Source of the DNA: JAJRZX01 sp964472295
GTDB taxonomy: Bacteria > Desulfobacterota > GWC2-55-46 > JADFVP01
NCBI GenBank assembly: GCA_964472295.1
Contig: CAYYJQ010000007.1
Location: 5,715-69,714, forward strand
Direction: 5' to 3'
DNA length: 64,000 bases
In this document: piece after piece, positions 1 through 9,067 of the stretch
How the letters are laid out: each line of letters opens with the position of its first letter
Numbering within the stretch: position 1 is the stretch's first letter
Notes under the pieces: model-generated
Databases searched by the model: none
Told to the model about the DNA's origin: nothing
What the model saw: only the letters and a program-made list of their open reading frames with translations
Program-made: the position numbers and the translations under genes

Positions 1-339
1 TATGGAGGGGTCGAGCTGGACATAATCAAGGACAACCTTTATGCGCTCCTCGCCGGGCTTATCGCGCCTGAGTCCGAAGAATTCCCTTACCGTAAGGGGT
101 ATGTCTGTCTCAATATCAAGGCGCTGGGGCACATAGCCTTTTTTAGTTCCAGTCTGCCACGTTATTTTGCCAGTTGAGGGAATAAGACCGAGAAGGGCCT
201 TCAGAAGCACAGTCTTCCCTGCCCCATTGGGACCGATGACGGCAAGTATGGAGTTTTTCTCAAGGGTAAAACTGAGGTTCTCGAGGACATTGACCCCGCC
301 AATCTCCACGCTCATATCCCTGACTTCGAGTAGGCTCAT
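1..339 (-). CDS. Metal ABC transporter ATP-binding protein (partial)
   Basis: This is the N-terminal 113 codons of an ABC transporter ATPase whose remainder lies beyond the left edge. The start ATG at 339 is preceded by AAGG. Visible motifs are a Walker A (GPNGAGKT, about residues 35-42) and a Q-loop region (GYVPQRLDIETDIPLTV). The latter resembles ZnuC/MntB-type ATPases of the Zn/Mn/Fe uptake family, which energise import with a membrane permease and a periplasmic metal-binding protein. Walker B and the signature motif are off the edge, so substrate cannot be fixed. It is divergent from the TetR efflux operon, with a roughly 160 bp shared upstream region. Confidence 0.85.
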   Translation of the reverse strand, partial: MSLLEVRDMSVEIGGVNVLENLSFTLEKNSILAVIGPNGAGKTVLLKALLGLIPSTGKITWQTGTKKGYVPQRLDIETDIPLTVREFFGLRRDKPGEERIKVVLDYVQLDPSI

Positions 340-418
340 AGCCTTACAATATCATATGTAGAGAACATCTGTGTCAAGGTTTTATTTGAGTGCCCTGAAA
401 ATAGGGCATATTTAGCCC

Positions 419-446
419 TTGACAAAAACCAGGCCTCATGTAATAT
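419..446 (+). promoter_or_regulatory. Sigma-70-type promoter of the efflux operon
   Basis: A perfect -35 hexamer TTGACA (419-424) is followed after 16 bp by TAATAT (441-446); TATAGT at 444-449 is an alternative -10 with 19 bp spacing. It points to the TetR gene starting at 502 and is overlapped by a palindrome, as expected of a self-repressed promoter. This is motif matching only. Confidence 0.6.
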
Positions 447-466
447 AGTAAGTGCTTACTTACTAT
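445..466. promoter_or_regulatory. Palindromic TetR-type operator
   Basis: ATAGTAAG (445-452) and CTTACTAT (459-466) are perfect inverted repeats around a 6 bp spacer. A second overlapping dyad AGTAAG-TG-CTTACT (447-460) lies inside. TetR-family repressors commonly bind such dyads, and this one sits on the -10 region just upstream of the TetR gene, so autoregulation is the natural inference. Confidence 0.6.
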
Positions 467-501
467 TATCGATTGAGTTTTGGAATTTGGAGGTATAATT
501 C

Positions 502-1122
502 TTGGGAACAGCGCCAAAAAAGAGGCTCTCCGCTGAGAAGAGAAAAGATCAGATAGTGCGCATAGCCACTGACCTCTTCGTAAAGAAGGGCTTCAAGGGC
601 GCCACCACAAGGGAGATAGCCCGGAGGGCCGACATCAGCGAGGCCGTCATATACAAGTACTTCGCCAGAAAAGAGGACCTCTACAGGGCCATCATAGACA
701 ACAGGTGCGATGACGACCGCGGGAGATCACGCCTCTTCAGCGAACTTGAGGGCAAGGAGGGTCAAGACCTCTTCCGTGCCGTGGCCCTCTTTCTCATAAA
801 TGAGCATACCAGAGACCAGACCCTCATGAGGCTCCTCATGCGGAGCGCCCTTGAGAGGCAGGACCTCTCGGGTGTATTCATCAGGACAAAGGGCCTTGAC
901 CTTATCGAGATTCTTGAGAAGAATATAAAGGTACTTCAGGAAGAGGGCTCTTTCAGGGAGATGAACCCAGGGCTCGCGGCAAGGGCCTTTCTTGGCATGG
1001 TCCTTCATTATGTCATGACGCAGGAGATATACGGGCTCAAGAAATACTATAGTTTTTCCGCCGAAGAGGCGGCCCTCACCTTTGTGGACATATTCTTTGA
1101 CGGTATCAGCAGGAGGCGGTAA
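502..1122 (+). CDS. TetR/AcrR family transcriptional regulator
   Basis: A 206-residue repressor-type protein. The N-terminal helix-turn-helix (about residues 12-58) shows the TetR signature: ATDLFVKKGFKGATTREIA, then an ISEAVIYKYFARKEDLY recognition and anchor segment. The C-terminal ligand domain is of usual size and unassigned. Translation appears to begin at a TTG (502) with GGAGG 8 bp upstream. Its stop codon overlaps the ATG of the TolC gene (TAATG), so the two are translationally coupled. It probably controls the downstream TolC, membrane-fusion and RND permease genes through the dyad at 445-466. The ligand is unknown. Confidence 0.9.
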   Translation: MGTAPKKRLSAEKRKDQIVRIATDLFVKKGFKGATTREIARRADISEAVIYKYFARKEDLYRAIIDNRCDDDRGRSRLFSELEGKEGQDLFRAVALFLINEHTRDQTLMRLLMRSALERQDLSGVFIRTKGLDLIEILEKNIKVLQEEGSFREMNPGLAARAFLGMVLHYVMTQEIYGLKKYYSFSAEEAALTFVDIFFDGISRRR

Positions 1123-2453
1123 TGGATGACGTTCGTTTTACAGGAGGCCCTTCTTTTATCAAGAGACAGGTCTTCTCATTCTCCCTTGTTATCTTTATGG
1201 GCTTTTTCAGCGCCCTCCCGGCCCTTGGCGGTGAGAATAATATCATAACCCTCCATGATGCCTACCGCCTCTCTGTCCTCGGGCACGAGAACGTGCGCAT
1301 CGCCGACGAGGAGGTTTTCCTCGCAAGGACTGACATCAGAAAGGCAGACGCCGAGTTCTTGCCGAGCATAACGGCAGAGGGGAGCTTTGAGAAGTTCACG
1401 ACCAATAAACGGGCAAGCGGGTTTCTCCTTCAGCCAGACGATAGCAGGCTCTTGAACCTCATCATCAGCGTTCCAGTATTCAAGGGCGGAGCCGCATGGC
1501 ACGGCAGAAAGGCCAGCGTTCTCTCCCTTGAAAAGTCGCGAAAGAGCCTGAAGTCTGCCTCGGAAAATATCATGCGCGACACAGCGACAGCCTTCTTTGG
1601 CCTTCTCAAGGCCTTGAAGGACGTGGAGATAGAGAAGGCCGCGCTGGAACGCTCGGAAAAACGCCGGGAGGTGGCGTCCGCGAGGTTCGAGGTGGGCGAG
1701 GTCACGAAATCCGACCTCCTTCGGGCCGAGTCCGAGGTGGCGGGTTCGCAGGCCGCCCTTATATCCGCCAGGAGCGCGCTCCGTAACGCCAGAAACGTCT
1801 TCAGGCGCTTTGTCCCTCTTGAGGGAGAGTTCACCCTGAAAGACCCTGGCATTCAGCCCCCCTCTTCCATGGACCCCGAGGAACTCATAAGGACAGCCTA
1901 CAAGAACAGGCTCGACCTCACGGAAACCCGCCTTGACAGGGAAATAGCCGATATGGGCGTCAAGCAGGCATGGTCAGGTTTCTTGCCCACAGTCAGGGTG
2001 GACGGCACTTATATCCGCAGGGACAGAAACCCGTCCACGAGTTTTCTCCTGAAGGAATCCATCTCCGCAACAGCCGTGCTCACCTATCCTATCTTCGAGG
2101 GCGGCCTGCGTCTTGCCGAACTCAATGAGGCAAAGGCCAATCTCAGGATAGAGGGTCTAAGGCTCCGCTCGTTGAAAAAAGACATTATCGTGGAGGTAAG
2201 GCAGGCCTTTAACGATGTCCGCGAGAAGGAGGCCATCATAAAATCCCTTGAGCGGCAGTTGAAGTTCGCCCGCGAGAACTACCGCATGGTCTTCGAGCAG
2301 TTCAAGAGCGGCGTTGCAACCAATGTCGATGTCACAGACGCCAACACAGAACTCCTTACAGCCGACAGGTCTCTCATGAACGCCCGCTTTGACCTTGAAC
2401 TCGCGATAGTGGAACTCAAGTACGCCACTGGCACGCTACATAACGAAATATAG
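1122..2453 (+). CDS. TolC family outer membrane efflux protein
   Basis: A 443-residue outer-membrane channel subunit of a tripartite pump. A hydrophobic N-terminal stretch (about residues 13-37) looks like a signal peptide. Two related halves with long alpha-helical, coiled-coil composition follow, each of the OEP type (for example the heptad-rich region around residues 170-240 and again around 375-435). TolC-type proteins form a trimeric outer-membrane barrel and periplasmic tunnel. The start overlaps the TetR stop by one base, and the membrane fusion gene follows after 49 bp, confirming an efflux operon. Confidence 0.9.
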   Translation: MDDVRFTGGPSFIKRQVFSFSLVIFMGFFSALPALGGENNIITLHDAYRLSVLGHENVRIADEEVFLARTDIRKADAEFLPSITAEGSFEKFTTNKRASGFLLQPDDSRLLNLIISVPVFKGGAAWHGRKASVLSLEKSRKSLKSASENIMRDTATAFFGLLKALKDVEIEKAALERSEKRREVASARFEVGEVTKSDLLRAESEVAGSQAALISARSALRNARNVFRRFVPLEGEFTLKDPGIQPPSSMDPEELIRTAYKNRLDLTETRLDREIADMGVKQAWSGFLPTVRVDGTYIRRDRNPSTSFLLKESISATAVLTYPIFEGGLRLAELNEAKANLRIEGLRLRSLKKDIIVEVRQAFNDVREKEAIIKSLERQLKFARENYRMVFEQFKSGVATNVDVTDANTELLTADRSLMNARFDLELAIVELKYATGTLHNEI

Positions 2454-2502
2454 GCGCCGTTTCCATCTTTCATAAACACGCTATACACGCGGAGTCCTTG
2501 AC

Positions 2503-3609
2503 ATGCCCAGACACCTTAAACTAGTAGCCCCCCTCCTGCTTCTCTCTCTTCTCATCTGGTGTTCCCCTGCCCCAGGTGCGGATAAAAAACCTGGCCGCCA
2601 AAAGAGACCAGGCGGCCCTCCCCCATCAAAGGTCCTCGTCGCAACTCTTCAAGAAGGCAGAATATCCCCCCAGGCCCGTTTCACAGGGACAATATACTTC
2701 AAGGAAGTCTCGAATATGGCCGCCGAGACCAACGGCAAGGTGCGCTCCGTGCGCTTTGACGAGGGAAGACATGTGAAAAAAGGCTCAGTCCTCGTCTCGC
2801 TCAACGCGGATATGCTCAAAAAGGAACTTGAGGCAAAGAAGGCCTCGCGAGCCGAGGTCCTATCCGAGATAGAGAAGGCAAGGGGCGATTTTGAGAGGGC
2901 CTCGGGTCTCTTCAAGAAAAAACTCCTCTCCGCAAAGGACTACGACCAGTACAGGTTCGCCCTTGAAGGACTTAGAAACAGGGCCGACTCGCTCAGGGCC
3001 GAGATAGACCGCCTTGCCATAGAACTATCGTACAAGAACGTGCGCGCTCCCTTTGACGGAGTCGTGCTGGAGAAAAAAATACAACGCGGCGAATGGGTAA
3101 ATCCCGGCACAGTCGTGGCCACGGTAGCCGATGACAGCGAGGTGGACCTCATCGTGAACGTGCCCCAGTCCGCCCTTGACTTCATAAGGCGCGGCCTCGT
3201 CGTAAACGTATCAGCCGGCAAAAAAACCTACAGGGCGCACGTCTTCGCCGTTGTCCCAAAGGGTGACATCAGGACACGGACCTTTCCCGTGCGTATACGC
3301 ATAAAGAACCGCGACAGGACCCTTCGCGAGGGCATGGAGGCCGGCGTCATGCTACCTGTGGGAAAAAAGATAAAGGCCCTCCTTGTAAACCGCGACGCCA
3401 TCACATCTGTCATGGGCCAGACCGCTGTCTTCGCCGTGCTCAAGGGAAAGGCCGTGATGACGCCCATAAAGGTCACGGGCTTTAAGGGCCAACTCGCCGG
3501 CATCACGGGCCCGGGCCTCAGGCCAGGCATGAATATAGTCATAAAAGGCAACGAACGGCTCCGCCCCGGCCAACCCGTGACAATAATAAAGGACAGAAAA
3601 AGAAGATAA
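2503..3609 (+). CDS. RND efflux periplasmic adaptor (membrane fusion protein)
   Basis: A 368-residue HlyD/AcrA-type adaptor. It has an N-terminal signal peptide (residues 1-26; a Cys at 20 could be a lipidation site but the lipobox is poor). A split biotinyl-lipoyl-like domain follows (GKVRSVRFDEGRHVKKGSVL and VRAPFDGVVLEKKIQRGEWV), flanking a coiled-coil hairpin at about residues 105-175, then beta-barrel and membrane-proximal domains. GGAG lies 8 bp before the ATG. It bridges the RND permease and the TolC channel. It sits between their genes, although about 290 bp of repeat DNA separates it from the permease. Confidence 0.92.
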   Translation: MPRHLKLVAPLLLLSLLIWCSPAPGADKKPGRQKRPGGPPPSKVLVATLQEGRISPQARFTGTIYFKEVSNMAAETNGKVRSVRFDEGRHVKKGSVLVSLNADMLKKELEAKKASRAEVLSEIEKARGDFERASGLFKKKLLSAKDYDQYRFALEGLRNRADSLRAEIDRLAIELSYKNVRAPFDGVVLEKKIQRGEWVNPGTVVATVADDSEVDLIVNVPQSALDFIRRGLVVNVSAGKKTYRAHVFAVVPKGDIRTRTFPVRIRIKNRDRTLREGMEAGVMLPVGKKIKALLVNRDAITSVMGQTAVFAVLKGKAVMTPIKVTGFKGQLAGITGPGLRPGMNIVIKGNERLRPGQPVTIIKDRKRR

Positions 3610-3895
3610 AAAAAGAAAGGGTGCAGGGGCGGGCTTCGCCCGCCAAAAGAAAAAAATTTCCTTACTTTCTTTTAGAAAAAAGAAAGTTTTTCAATCGTAA
3701 CGTACAGGCCCTTGTTCTTATGAGACCTGCGCCTTTATAGGCGAAATCTTCACATAAGCGGCTACGTCAAAGAAAACCAATAGGACTTGGCGCTCAATAG
3801 CGGTAGGGTGGGCACTGCCCACCAAACAAAAAAGGCAACAAAAGAGTGAGAAGCGGGCCTTGCCCGCGTATTAAAAAACATACCAACAGGAAACC
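3610..3895. repeat. Composite intergenic repeats (long-form element, minus orientation)
   Basis: No gene is seen. The hairpin GGCGGGC-TTC-GCCCGCC occupies 3628-3644. A long-form copy of the window-wide AT-rich element runs from about 3652 to 3785 in minus orientation: its hairpin CTTACTTTCTTTT...AAAAGAAAG is at 3661-3687 and its AAAACCAA end is at about 3776-3783. The palindrome GGTGGGCACTGCCCACC follows near 3810, then CGGGCCTTGCCCG near 3857. The fusion protein and permease genes are therefore joined through repeat DNA. Confidence 0.7.
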
Positions 3896-6800
3896 TTGGA
3901 TACCGTAAAATTTTCCATAACAAAGCCAGTTACCATTATCGTTGGCGTAATCTTCGTGGCGCTCTTCGGCCTCATAGGGCTCTTCTCCATGCCCTATCAG
4001 CTGAGCCCCAATGTCTCCATGCCAGAGATAGCCGTCACAACTGCCTGGCCCGGCGCCACGCCCTTTGAGGTCGAACGCGACATCATCGAGGAGCAGGAAA
4101 AGGTATTAAAGGGAATCCCCGGGCTTGAGACAATGGAGAGCACGTCCTCGGACAACCTCGGCTCCATTACCCTTCGTTTTTCCATAAAGACCGATGTTGA
4201 CGACGCACTACTTAGAGTCTCGAACAAACTCAACGAGGTGCGCAGATATCCCCAGAACGTGGAACGCCCAATCATAAACTCCACGGGCACGGAGACGGCC
4301 CCTGTCATCTGGAACATACTAAAACCCCTTCCCGGCAACAAGAGACCTGTCTATACCTACAGGACCTTCTTTGAGAACGAAGTCCGCCAGCGCCTTGAGC
4401 GCGTCGAGGGCGTGGCCGATCTCATGGTGGCAGGCGGACGCGAAAAAGAGATGCACGTCGTCATAAACCCCTCGCGCCTTGCCTCCTATGGTATATCCAT
4501 TACGGAACTCTCGGCAATCCTGTCTGCTGACAACGTGAATATTTCAGCCGGCACAATGGGCGTTGGGCGAAGAGAGTTCCGTATCAGGACCATTGGAGAG
4601 GCGCGCACCCCGGAAGAACTCGGCAGGATAGTCATACGCGACACCGGTCAGGAACGGACCCTCCTTAAGGACATCGCCACCCTTAAGTATGGATACGAAA
4701 AACCCGACGTAGCCATGTTCCAGGATGGCAATCAGGGCATAGCCGTTGGCATAAAGCCCGCGCCAGACGCCAATATCCTTGAACTCACGGACCGCGTGGA
4801 AAAGGTCGTAAAAGACCTTAACAAGGGGCTCCTCAAGGACAATGGCCTCTCCTTCACATGGGTCTATGACCAGCGCCCCTATATTAACGGCGCCATAGGA
4901 CTAGTGAGAAAGAACATGCTCATAGGGGGCGCGCTGGCCATAATAACCCTCCTTGTCTTTCTCGGGAGTTTTTCCTCCACACTTGTCGTGGCCGTGGCCA
5001 TACCCATAAGCGTCATAGGGACATTTCTCTTCATGGCCCTCCTTGGCAGGAACCTGAACGTCGTGAGCCTCGCTGGCATAAGCTTTGCCGTGGGTATGCT
5101 CGTCGATAACTCCATTGTTGTCCTTGAGAATATCGACAGGCACCTTCACATGGGCAAAAGCCCCTTCAAGGCCGCCTATGACGGCACTGTGGAGGTCTGG
5201 GGCGCTGTCTTCGCATCCACCATGACCACTGCCGCAGTCTTCCTCCCCGTTATCTTCATGAAGGAAGAGGCGGGTCAGCTCTTTCGAGACATCGCCCTTG
5301 CCATTACCTTCAGCGTGGCCATAAGCCTCGTCGTCTCCGTCACTGTCATCCCCATGCTCTCAAAGAGGCTCCTTGCCATCTCTCTCAAGCGAAGCAAGGG
5401 CAAGAAGACTGGTCTGGGCAGATTCTCATCCATTGGAAAGGGACTCACAGGCGCGTACATGGGCCTTGTGGGCTGGGCCATAAAGACTCCCCTTACGCGC
5501 ATTGTAACCATCTTCACCCTCCTCATACTCGCCGGGGCCTCTGTCTTCTTTCTCATGCCCAAGATGGAGTATCTTCCACAGGGCAACCGCAACCTCCTCA
5601 TGAACATACTTATCCCGCCGCCCGGTATCTCCTACACCGAGAGAAGGGACATCTGGAAGGAAAATATCTTCAAGACCATAGAGCCCCACCTCCATAAAGA
5701 GACAGGAGGCCTGCCCGCCATAAAACATACCTTTTACGTGGGCTCCGGCGAGTTCACCCTCTTTGGCGCCATGTCCGAAGACCCCTCGCGGGTGCGCGAA
5801 CTCATACCCCTCTTCAGACGAGCCATATTCAACATTCCGGGCTTTTTCGGCATCAGCACTCAGGCCAGCATCTTCCAGACACGGCTCGGAAGAGGACGCA
5901 CCATTGACATTGACTTTAGCGGCCCGGAGATAACGAACCTTGTCAGGGCCGCGGGAGCAACCTACGGAATGCTTAAAAAAGAGATACCAGAGGTGCAGAT
6001 AAGGCCCGTGCCCTCTCTTGAGATTCAGTTCCCGGAGGTGAGGATAGTGCCGGACCGCCCGAGGCTCAGGGCCGCGGGCATGAGCGTGGCAGACCTTGGG
6101 ATAATAACGGACGTTCTCATGGACGGGAGAAAGATAGCAGACTTCAAGCCAGAGGGGAGCAAGAAGATAGACCTTGTCTTAAAGACCCCGGAGGGCCGCA
6201 TCGCCACGCCAGAGGACCTCTACGAGACTCAGATAACAACCCCCCTTGGCCCTGTCGTGCCCCTCTCGTCCCTCTCCACTCTTGAGCGCACAAACGGCAT
6301 AACAAAGATAAGGCATCTTGAACGGCTCCGAACAATAACACTTCAGGTAACGCCTCCCCGGTACATACCCCTTGAGTCTGTAATGGACGGCATTCAGGAC
6401 AAACTCATACCTGGCATAAAAAAGGCCGGCATCCTCCGCGGCGTGAACGTGCGCCTCAGCGGAGCCGCCGACAAACTCACGGAGATGAGAAAATCGCTTC
6501 AATGGAACTTTATCCTCGCCGCAGTCATTACCTATCTCCTCATGTCAGCGCTCTTTGGAAACTTCATCTATCCCATCATAGTCATGTTCACCGTGCCCCT
6601 TGCAGGCGCCGGCGGGTTCATAGGCCTGAGACTCGTAAACCTCTTCATAGCCCCCTCGCCCCTTGATATACTCACCATGCTGGGGTTCATTATACTCATA
6701 GGCGTTGTCGTGAATAACGCCATACTCATAGTGCACCAGTCACTCAACTTCATACGCCTTGAGGGCATGGAACACCGTGAGGCCGTGCTCAAGGCAACGC

Positions 6801-7027
6801 GCACAAGGCTGAGGCCCATATACATGAGCGCCTTTACGAGCGTCCTTGGCATGTTGCCCCTTGTGGTGGCCCCGGGGCCGGGCTCCGAACTATACAGGGG
6901 CCTTGGTAGCGTAGTCCTCGGGGGACTCGCCATATCAACCATCTTTACGGTCCTCGTAATACCCGCGCTCCTCATGTTTGTAATAAGGCTTGAAAAACCG
7001 GGCAGCGCCATGGAAAAACACCTCTAA
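3896..7027 (+). CDS. RND family efflux permease (AcrB/MdtB-like)
   Basis: A 1043-residue inner-membrane proton-driven efflux transporter of the usual RND length. It has a TM helix near residues 10-30, a first large periplasmic loop to about 330, a block of TM helices at about 335-490, a second periplasmic loop at about 560-850 and final TM helices to about 1030. The TM4 proton-relay segment VGMLVDNSIVVLENI is present; the family's conserved Asp is the D of DNS. TM10 carries GVVVNNAILIV. Initiation is at TTG (3896) with AGGA upstream. It completes the TetR-TolC-adaptor-permease set; substrates cannot be read from sequence. Confidence 0.93.
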   Translation: MDTVKFSITKPVTIIVGVIFVALFGLIGLFSMPYQLSPNVSMPEIAVTTAWPGATPFEVERDIIEEQEKVLKGIPGLETMESTSSDNLGSITLRFSIKTDVDDALLRVSNKLNEVRRYPQNVERPIINSTGTETAPVIWNILKPLPGNKRPVYTYRTFFENEVRQRLERVEGVADLMVAGGREKEMHVVINPSRLASYGISITELSAILSADNVNISAGTMGVGRREFRIRTIGEARTPEELGRIVIRDTGQERTLLKDIATLKYGYEKPDVAMFQDGNQGIAVGIKPAPDANILELTDRVEKVVKDLNKGLLKDNGLSFTWVYDQRPYINGAIGLVRKNMLIGGALAIITLLVFLGSFSSTLVVAVAIPISVIGTFLFMALLGRNLNVVSLAGISFAVGMLVDNSIVVLENIDRHLHMGKSPFKAAYDGTVEVWGAVFASTMTTAAVFLPVIFMKEEAGQLFRDIALAITFSVAISLVVSVTVIPMLSKRLLAISLKRSKGKKTGLGRFSSIGKGLTGAYMGLVGWAIKTPLTRIVTIFTLLILAGASVFFLMPKMEYLPQGNRNLLMNILIPPPGISYTERRDIWKENIFKTIEPHLHKETGGLPAIKHTFYVGSGEFTLFGAMSEDPSRVRELIPLFRRAIFNIPGFFGISTQASIFQTRLGRGRTIDIDFSGPEITNLVRAAGATYGMLKKEIPEVQIRPVPSLEIQFPEVRIVPDRPRLRAAGMSVADLGIITDVLMDGRKIADFKPEGSKKIDLVLKTPEGRIATPEDLYETQITTPLGPVVPLSSLSTLERTNGITKIRHLERLRTITLQVTPPRYIPLESVMDGIQDKLIPGIKKAGILRGVNVRLSGAADKLTEMRKSLQWNFILAAVITYLLMSALFGNFIYPIIVMFTVPLAGAGGFIGLRLVNLFIAPSPLDILTMLGFIILIGVVVNNAILIVHQSLNFIRLEGMEHREAVLKATRTRLRPIYMSAFTSVLGMLPLVVAPGPGSELYRGLGSVVLGGLAISTIFTVLVIPALLMFVIRLEKPGSAMEKHL

Positions 7028-7234
7028 AAAAAAATCTCGCGGGCTGGGTTTCGTCCATTATTGGTTTTCTTTGTCTTACTTTCTTTTTTCAAAAAGAAAT
7101 TAAGAAAGTCTTTTCATATTCTTCTGTCTGCGAAACCCACCCTCTCCTTCTCTCTTTTTTTGTTTTTTGTGGGCAAAGCCCACGACCACACCCATCTTTT
7201 TTTCTTCTTCCGCGGCACCACCCCAAAAAAAAAC
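7028..7234. repeat. Convergent intergenic repeat region (short-form element)
   Basis: This gap lies between the ends of the RND permease and apt. It holds a plus-orientation short-form element from TTGGTTTTCTTTGTC at 7061 to about 7115, with the CTTACTTTCTTTTTTC / AAAAAGAAAT hairpin somewhat degraded. The perfect palindrome GTGGGCA-A-AGCCCAC follows at 7169-7183. Long T and A runs on both sides could terminate transcription from either gene. Confidence 0.6.
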
Positions 7235-7753
7235 TCAGAACTTAAGGAGCGAGAAGACCGGGCTATCGCCGAGTTTTTCCCTGCCCTTCAGTTCTTCAAG
7301 TTCTATTATAAAGGCGCACTCCACTATCTCGCCGCCCATGTCCCGCACAAGGTCGGCCACCGCCCCTGCCGTGCCGCCGGTCGCGAGGAGGTCGTCGGCA
7401 ATTACTACCCTCTGCCCCTTTTCTATGGCGTCCTGGTGTATCTCCAGCGTGTCCTCGCCGTACTCAAGGCTGTAAGTGGCGCTGTGCGTCTTATGGGGGA
7501 GTTTGCCAGGTTTTCTCACAAGAACGACTCCGGCGCCGAGTTTATAGGCAAGGGCCGCCCCGATGATAAAACCCCTTGCCTCCACTCCCACAACAAGGTC
7601 AATATCCTTGCCAACATACCTGTGACCAAGCAGATCAACAGTGCGTTGAAAACACTGTGCGTCCTTGCAGAGCGTTGTGATGTCCTTAAAAAGTATGCCT
7701 TTTTTTGGAAAATCAGGTATATTTCTTATTGATTCCTTTAATTTTTCCGTCAT
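7235..7753 (-). CDS. apt: Adenine phosphoribosyltransferase
   Basis: A 172-residue purine-salvage enzyme converting adenine and PRPP to AMP in the cytosol. It has the N-terminal IRNIPDFPKKGILFKDITTL segment typical of Apt and the PRPP-binding loop VVIADDLLATGGT (about residues 118-130). AAGGAG lies 7 bp before the ATG at 7753. It is the last gene of the leftward surE-pcm-yqaA-LOG-nlpD-apt run. Confidence 0.95.
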   Translation of the reverse strand: MTEKLKESIRNIPDFPKKGILFKDITTLCKDAQCFQRTVDLLGHRYVGKDIDLVVGVEARGFIIGAALAYKLGAGVVLVRKPGKLPHKTHSATYSLEYGEDTLEIHQDAIEKGQRVVIADDLLATGGTAGAVADLVRDMGGEIVECAFIIELEELKGREKLGDSPVFSLLKF

Positions 7754-7801
7754 TCTCGCTCTCCTTTATCTCTTTTTTTTATCTCCCCCTGCTAACCGCC
7801 T

Positions 7802-8482
7802 TCATGGAAGAAAAAAAAGCGGGTTTACAGGGCGTTTGCCCTCTCTTACCTCGAAGTGGATAAACACGTCCTTCTCGTCCCTTACCCCTGCCCTTGCGAT
7901 TACCTCGCCCTTCTTTACGCGTTCGCCCCTCTTTACGGCATTGACCTTGTTATTTGCGTACACTGTGTAAATGTCATGCTCGTGTTTTATTATGATTATC
8001 TTGCCGTAAGCCTGAAAGGAATCAGCCACATAGACCACCTCGCCGTCATTGGCGGCCCTTACGGGCGTGTCCCTTCCCGCGCGTATATCAATGCCGTCGT
8101 TCCGTATGCCGTCCTTCTTGCCAAAGGTGCGAAGGAGCCTTCCGCGAAGAGGCCACTGGAACCCCCCTCTGTAATGAAGGGGCTCGTTCCGCGTGGAAAC
8201 TGCCCTTGAAGACTGCGCGGGCCCTGGCCTTGAAGAGGCCTCTGCCGGCGGAACCCTCAAGGTCTTTTTAGCGCCCGGTATATAGAGCCTTGTGCCTGCG
8301 CGTATATCCGTGGGGTCTTTTATGTGGTTGGCCCTTATGACCCTCGACATGCTCACATCATAGGTATGGGCTATCCTCCAGAGGGTCTCGCCTTTCCTCA
8401 CCCTGTGATACACCCCCCCGCCAAGGCACGACGTGAGCGCGAAGGCAAGCCCCAGAAGGCCAACGCACCACCTCACGCGCAT
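7802..8482 (-). CDS. nlpD: NlpD-like LysM/M23 lipoprotein
   Basis: A probable murein-hydrolase activator. From ATG 8482 (AGGAAGG just upstream) it begins with a short signal peptide ending in lipobox LTSC, then a LysM domain (YHRVRKGETLWRIAHTYDVS...GTRLYIPG). A C-terminal M23/LytM domain of about 120 residues ends in HFEVREGKRPVNPLFFLP. The first zinc ligand His of active M23 peptidases is replaced (NDGIDIRAG), as in E. coli NlpD, so it is probably non-catalytic. Longer starts exist, notably GTG at 8563, which overlaps the previous stop (GTGA) and would add 27 residues before the signal peptide. Linkage to surE and pcm supports the name. Confidence 0.85.
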   Translation of the reverse strand: MRVRWCVGLLGLAFALTSCLGGGVYHRVRKGETLWRIAHTYDVSMSRVIRANHIKDPTDIRAGTRLYIPGAKKTLRVPPAEASSRPGPAQSSRAVSTRNEPLHYRGGFQWPLRGRLLRTFGKKDGIRNDGIDIRAGRDTPVRAANDGEVVYVADSFQAYGKIIIIKHEHDIYTVYANNKVNAVKRGERVKKGEVIARAGVRDEKDVFIHFEVREGKRPVNPLFFLP

Positions 8483-8559
8483 GGCCTTCCTGCCTTTCCC
8501 AACAAGACTGCAAAAGCGCTCCAATATCATAATCCACGCCCCTCCCCATAAGGCGCGGC

Positions 8560-9066
8560 TCACCGCCCTCTCGATTTACTCTCCGCCCCTCTTATGGCCA
8601 TCCGAATGGCTTCTTCGGGCGTAGCCGCGACAAGGACCTCTTCCGAGACCTCCCACGTCAATAGCCCTATGACGGCCTTACTCGCCTTGAGTCCAAGGGC
8701 TATCTCCGAGAGCGTGCCAAAACTTCCGCCAATGGCGATAAGTGCCTCTGCCGCGCGCACGATAAGGGCATTTCGCATATCCCCGAGACCTGTTGGAATA
8801 ACCACATCAATATAAGGGTTCGCAGACCCGGCGTCAAGGCCCGGAAGTATGCCAACGGTAAGGCCTCCCCCTGCCCTGCACCCCTCTGCCGATGCCTCCA
8901 TGACACCGCCAAGACCACCATTTACGAGGCCAAACCCGGCGCGTCCTATGAGGCGGCCCACCTCGAATGCGAGTCTATTTATCTTACCCTCGCACTTTGA
9001 GGCGCCGATTACGCCAATTAAGGGCCTCTTTCCTGAATCGCCCTGTAAAATAATGTCTTTTTTCAT
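8560..9066 (-). CDS. TIGR00725/LOG-family nucleotide-binding protein
   Basis: A 168-residue Rossmann-like protein of the SLOG/LOG superfamily. Motifs are GVIGASK near the N-terminus, NGGLGGVMEASAEGCRAGGG (about 48-67) and GGSFGTLSEIALGLK (about 117-131), the latter matching the PGGxGTxxE-type nucleotide-binding loop. LOG relatives are phosphoribohydrolases on cytokinin nucleotides, but this sub-branch has no settled role. Its start lies 1 bp beyond the yqaA stop and its stop overlaps the nlpD GTG candidate. Confidence 0.8.
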   Translation of the reverse strand: MKKDIILQGDSGKRPLIGVIGASKCEGKINRLAFEVGRLIGRAGFGLVNGGLGGVMEASAEGCRAGGGLTVGILPGLDAGSANPYIDVVIPTGLGDMRNALIVRAAEALIAIGGSFGTLSEIALGLKASKAVIGLLTWEVSEEVLVAATPEEAIRMAIRGAESKSRGR

Positions 9067-9067
9067 A

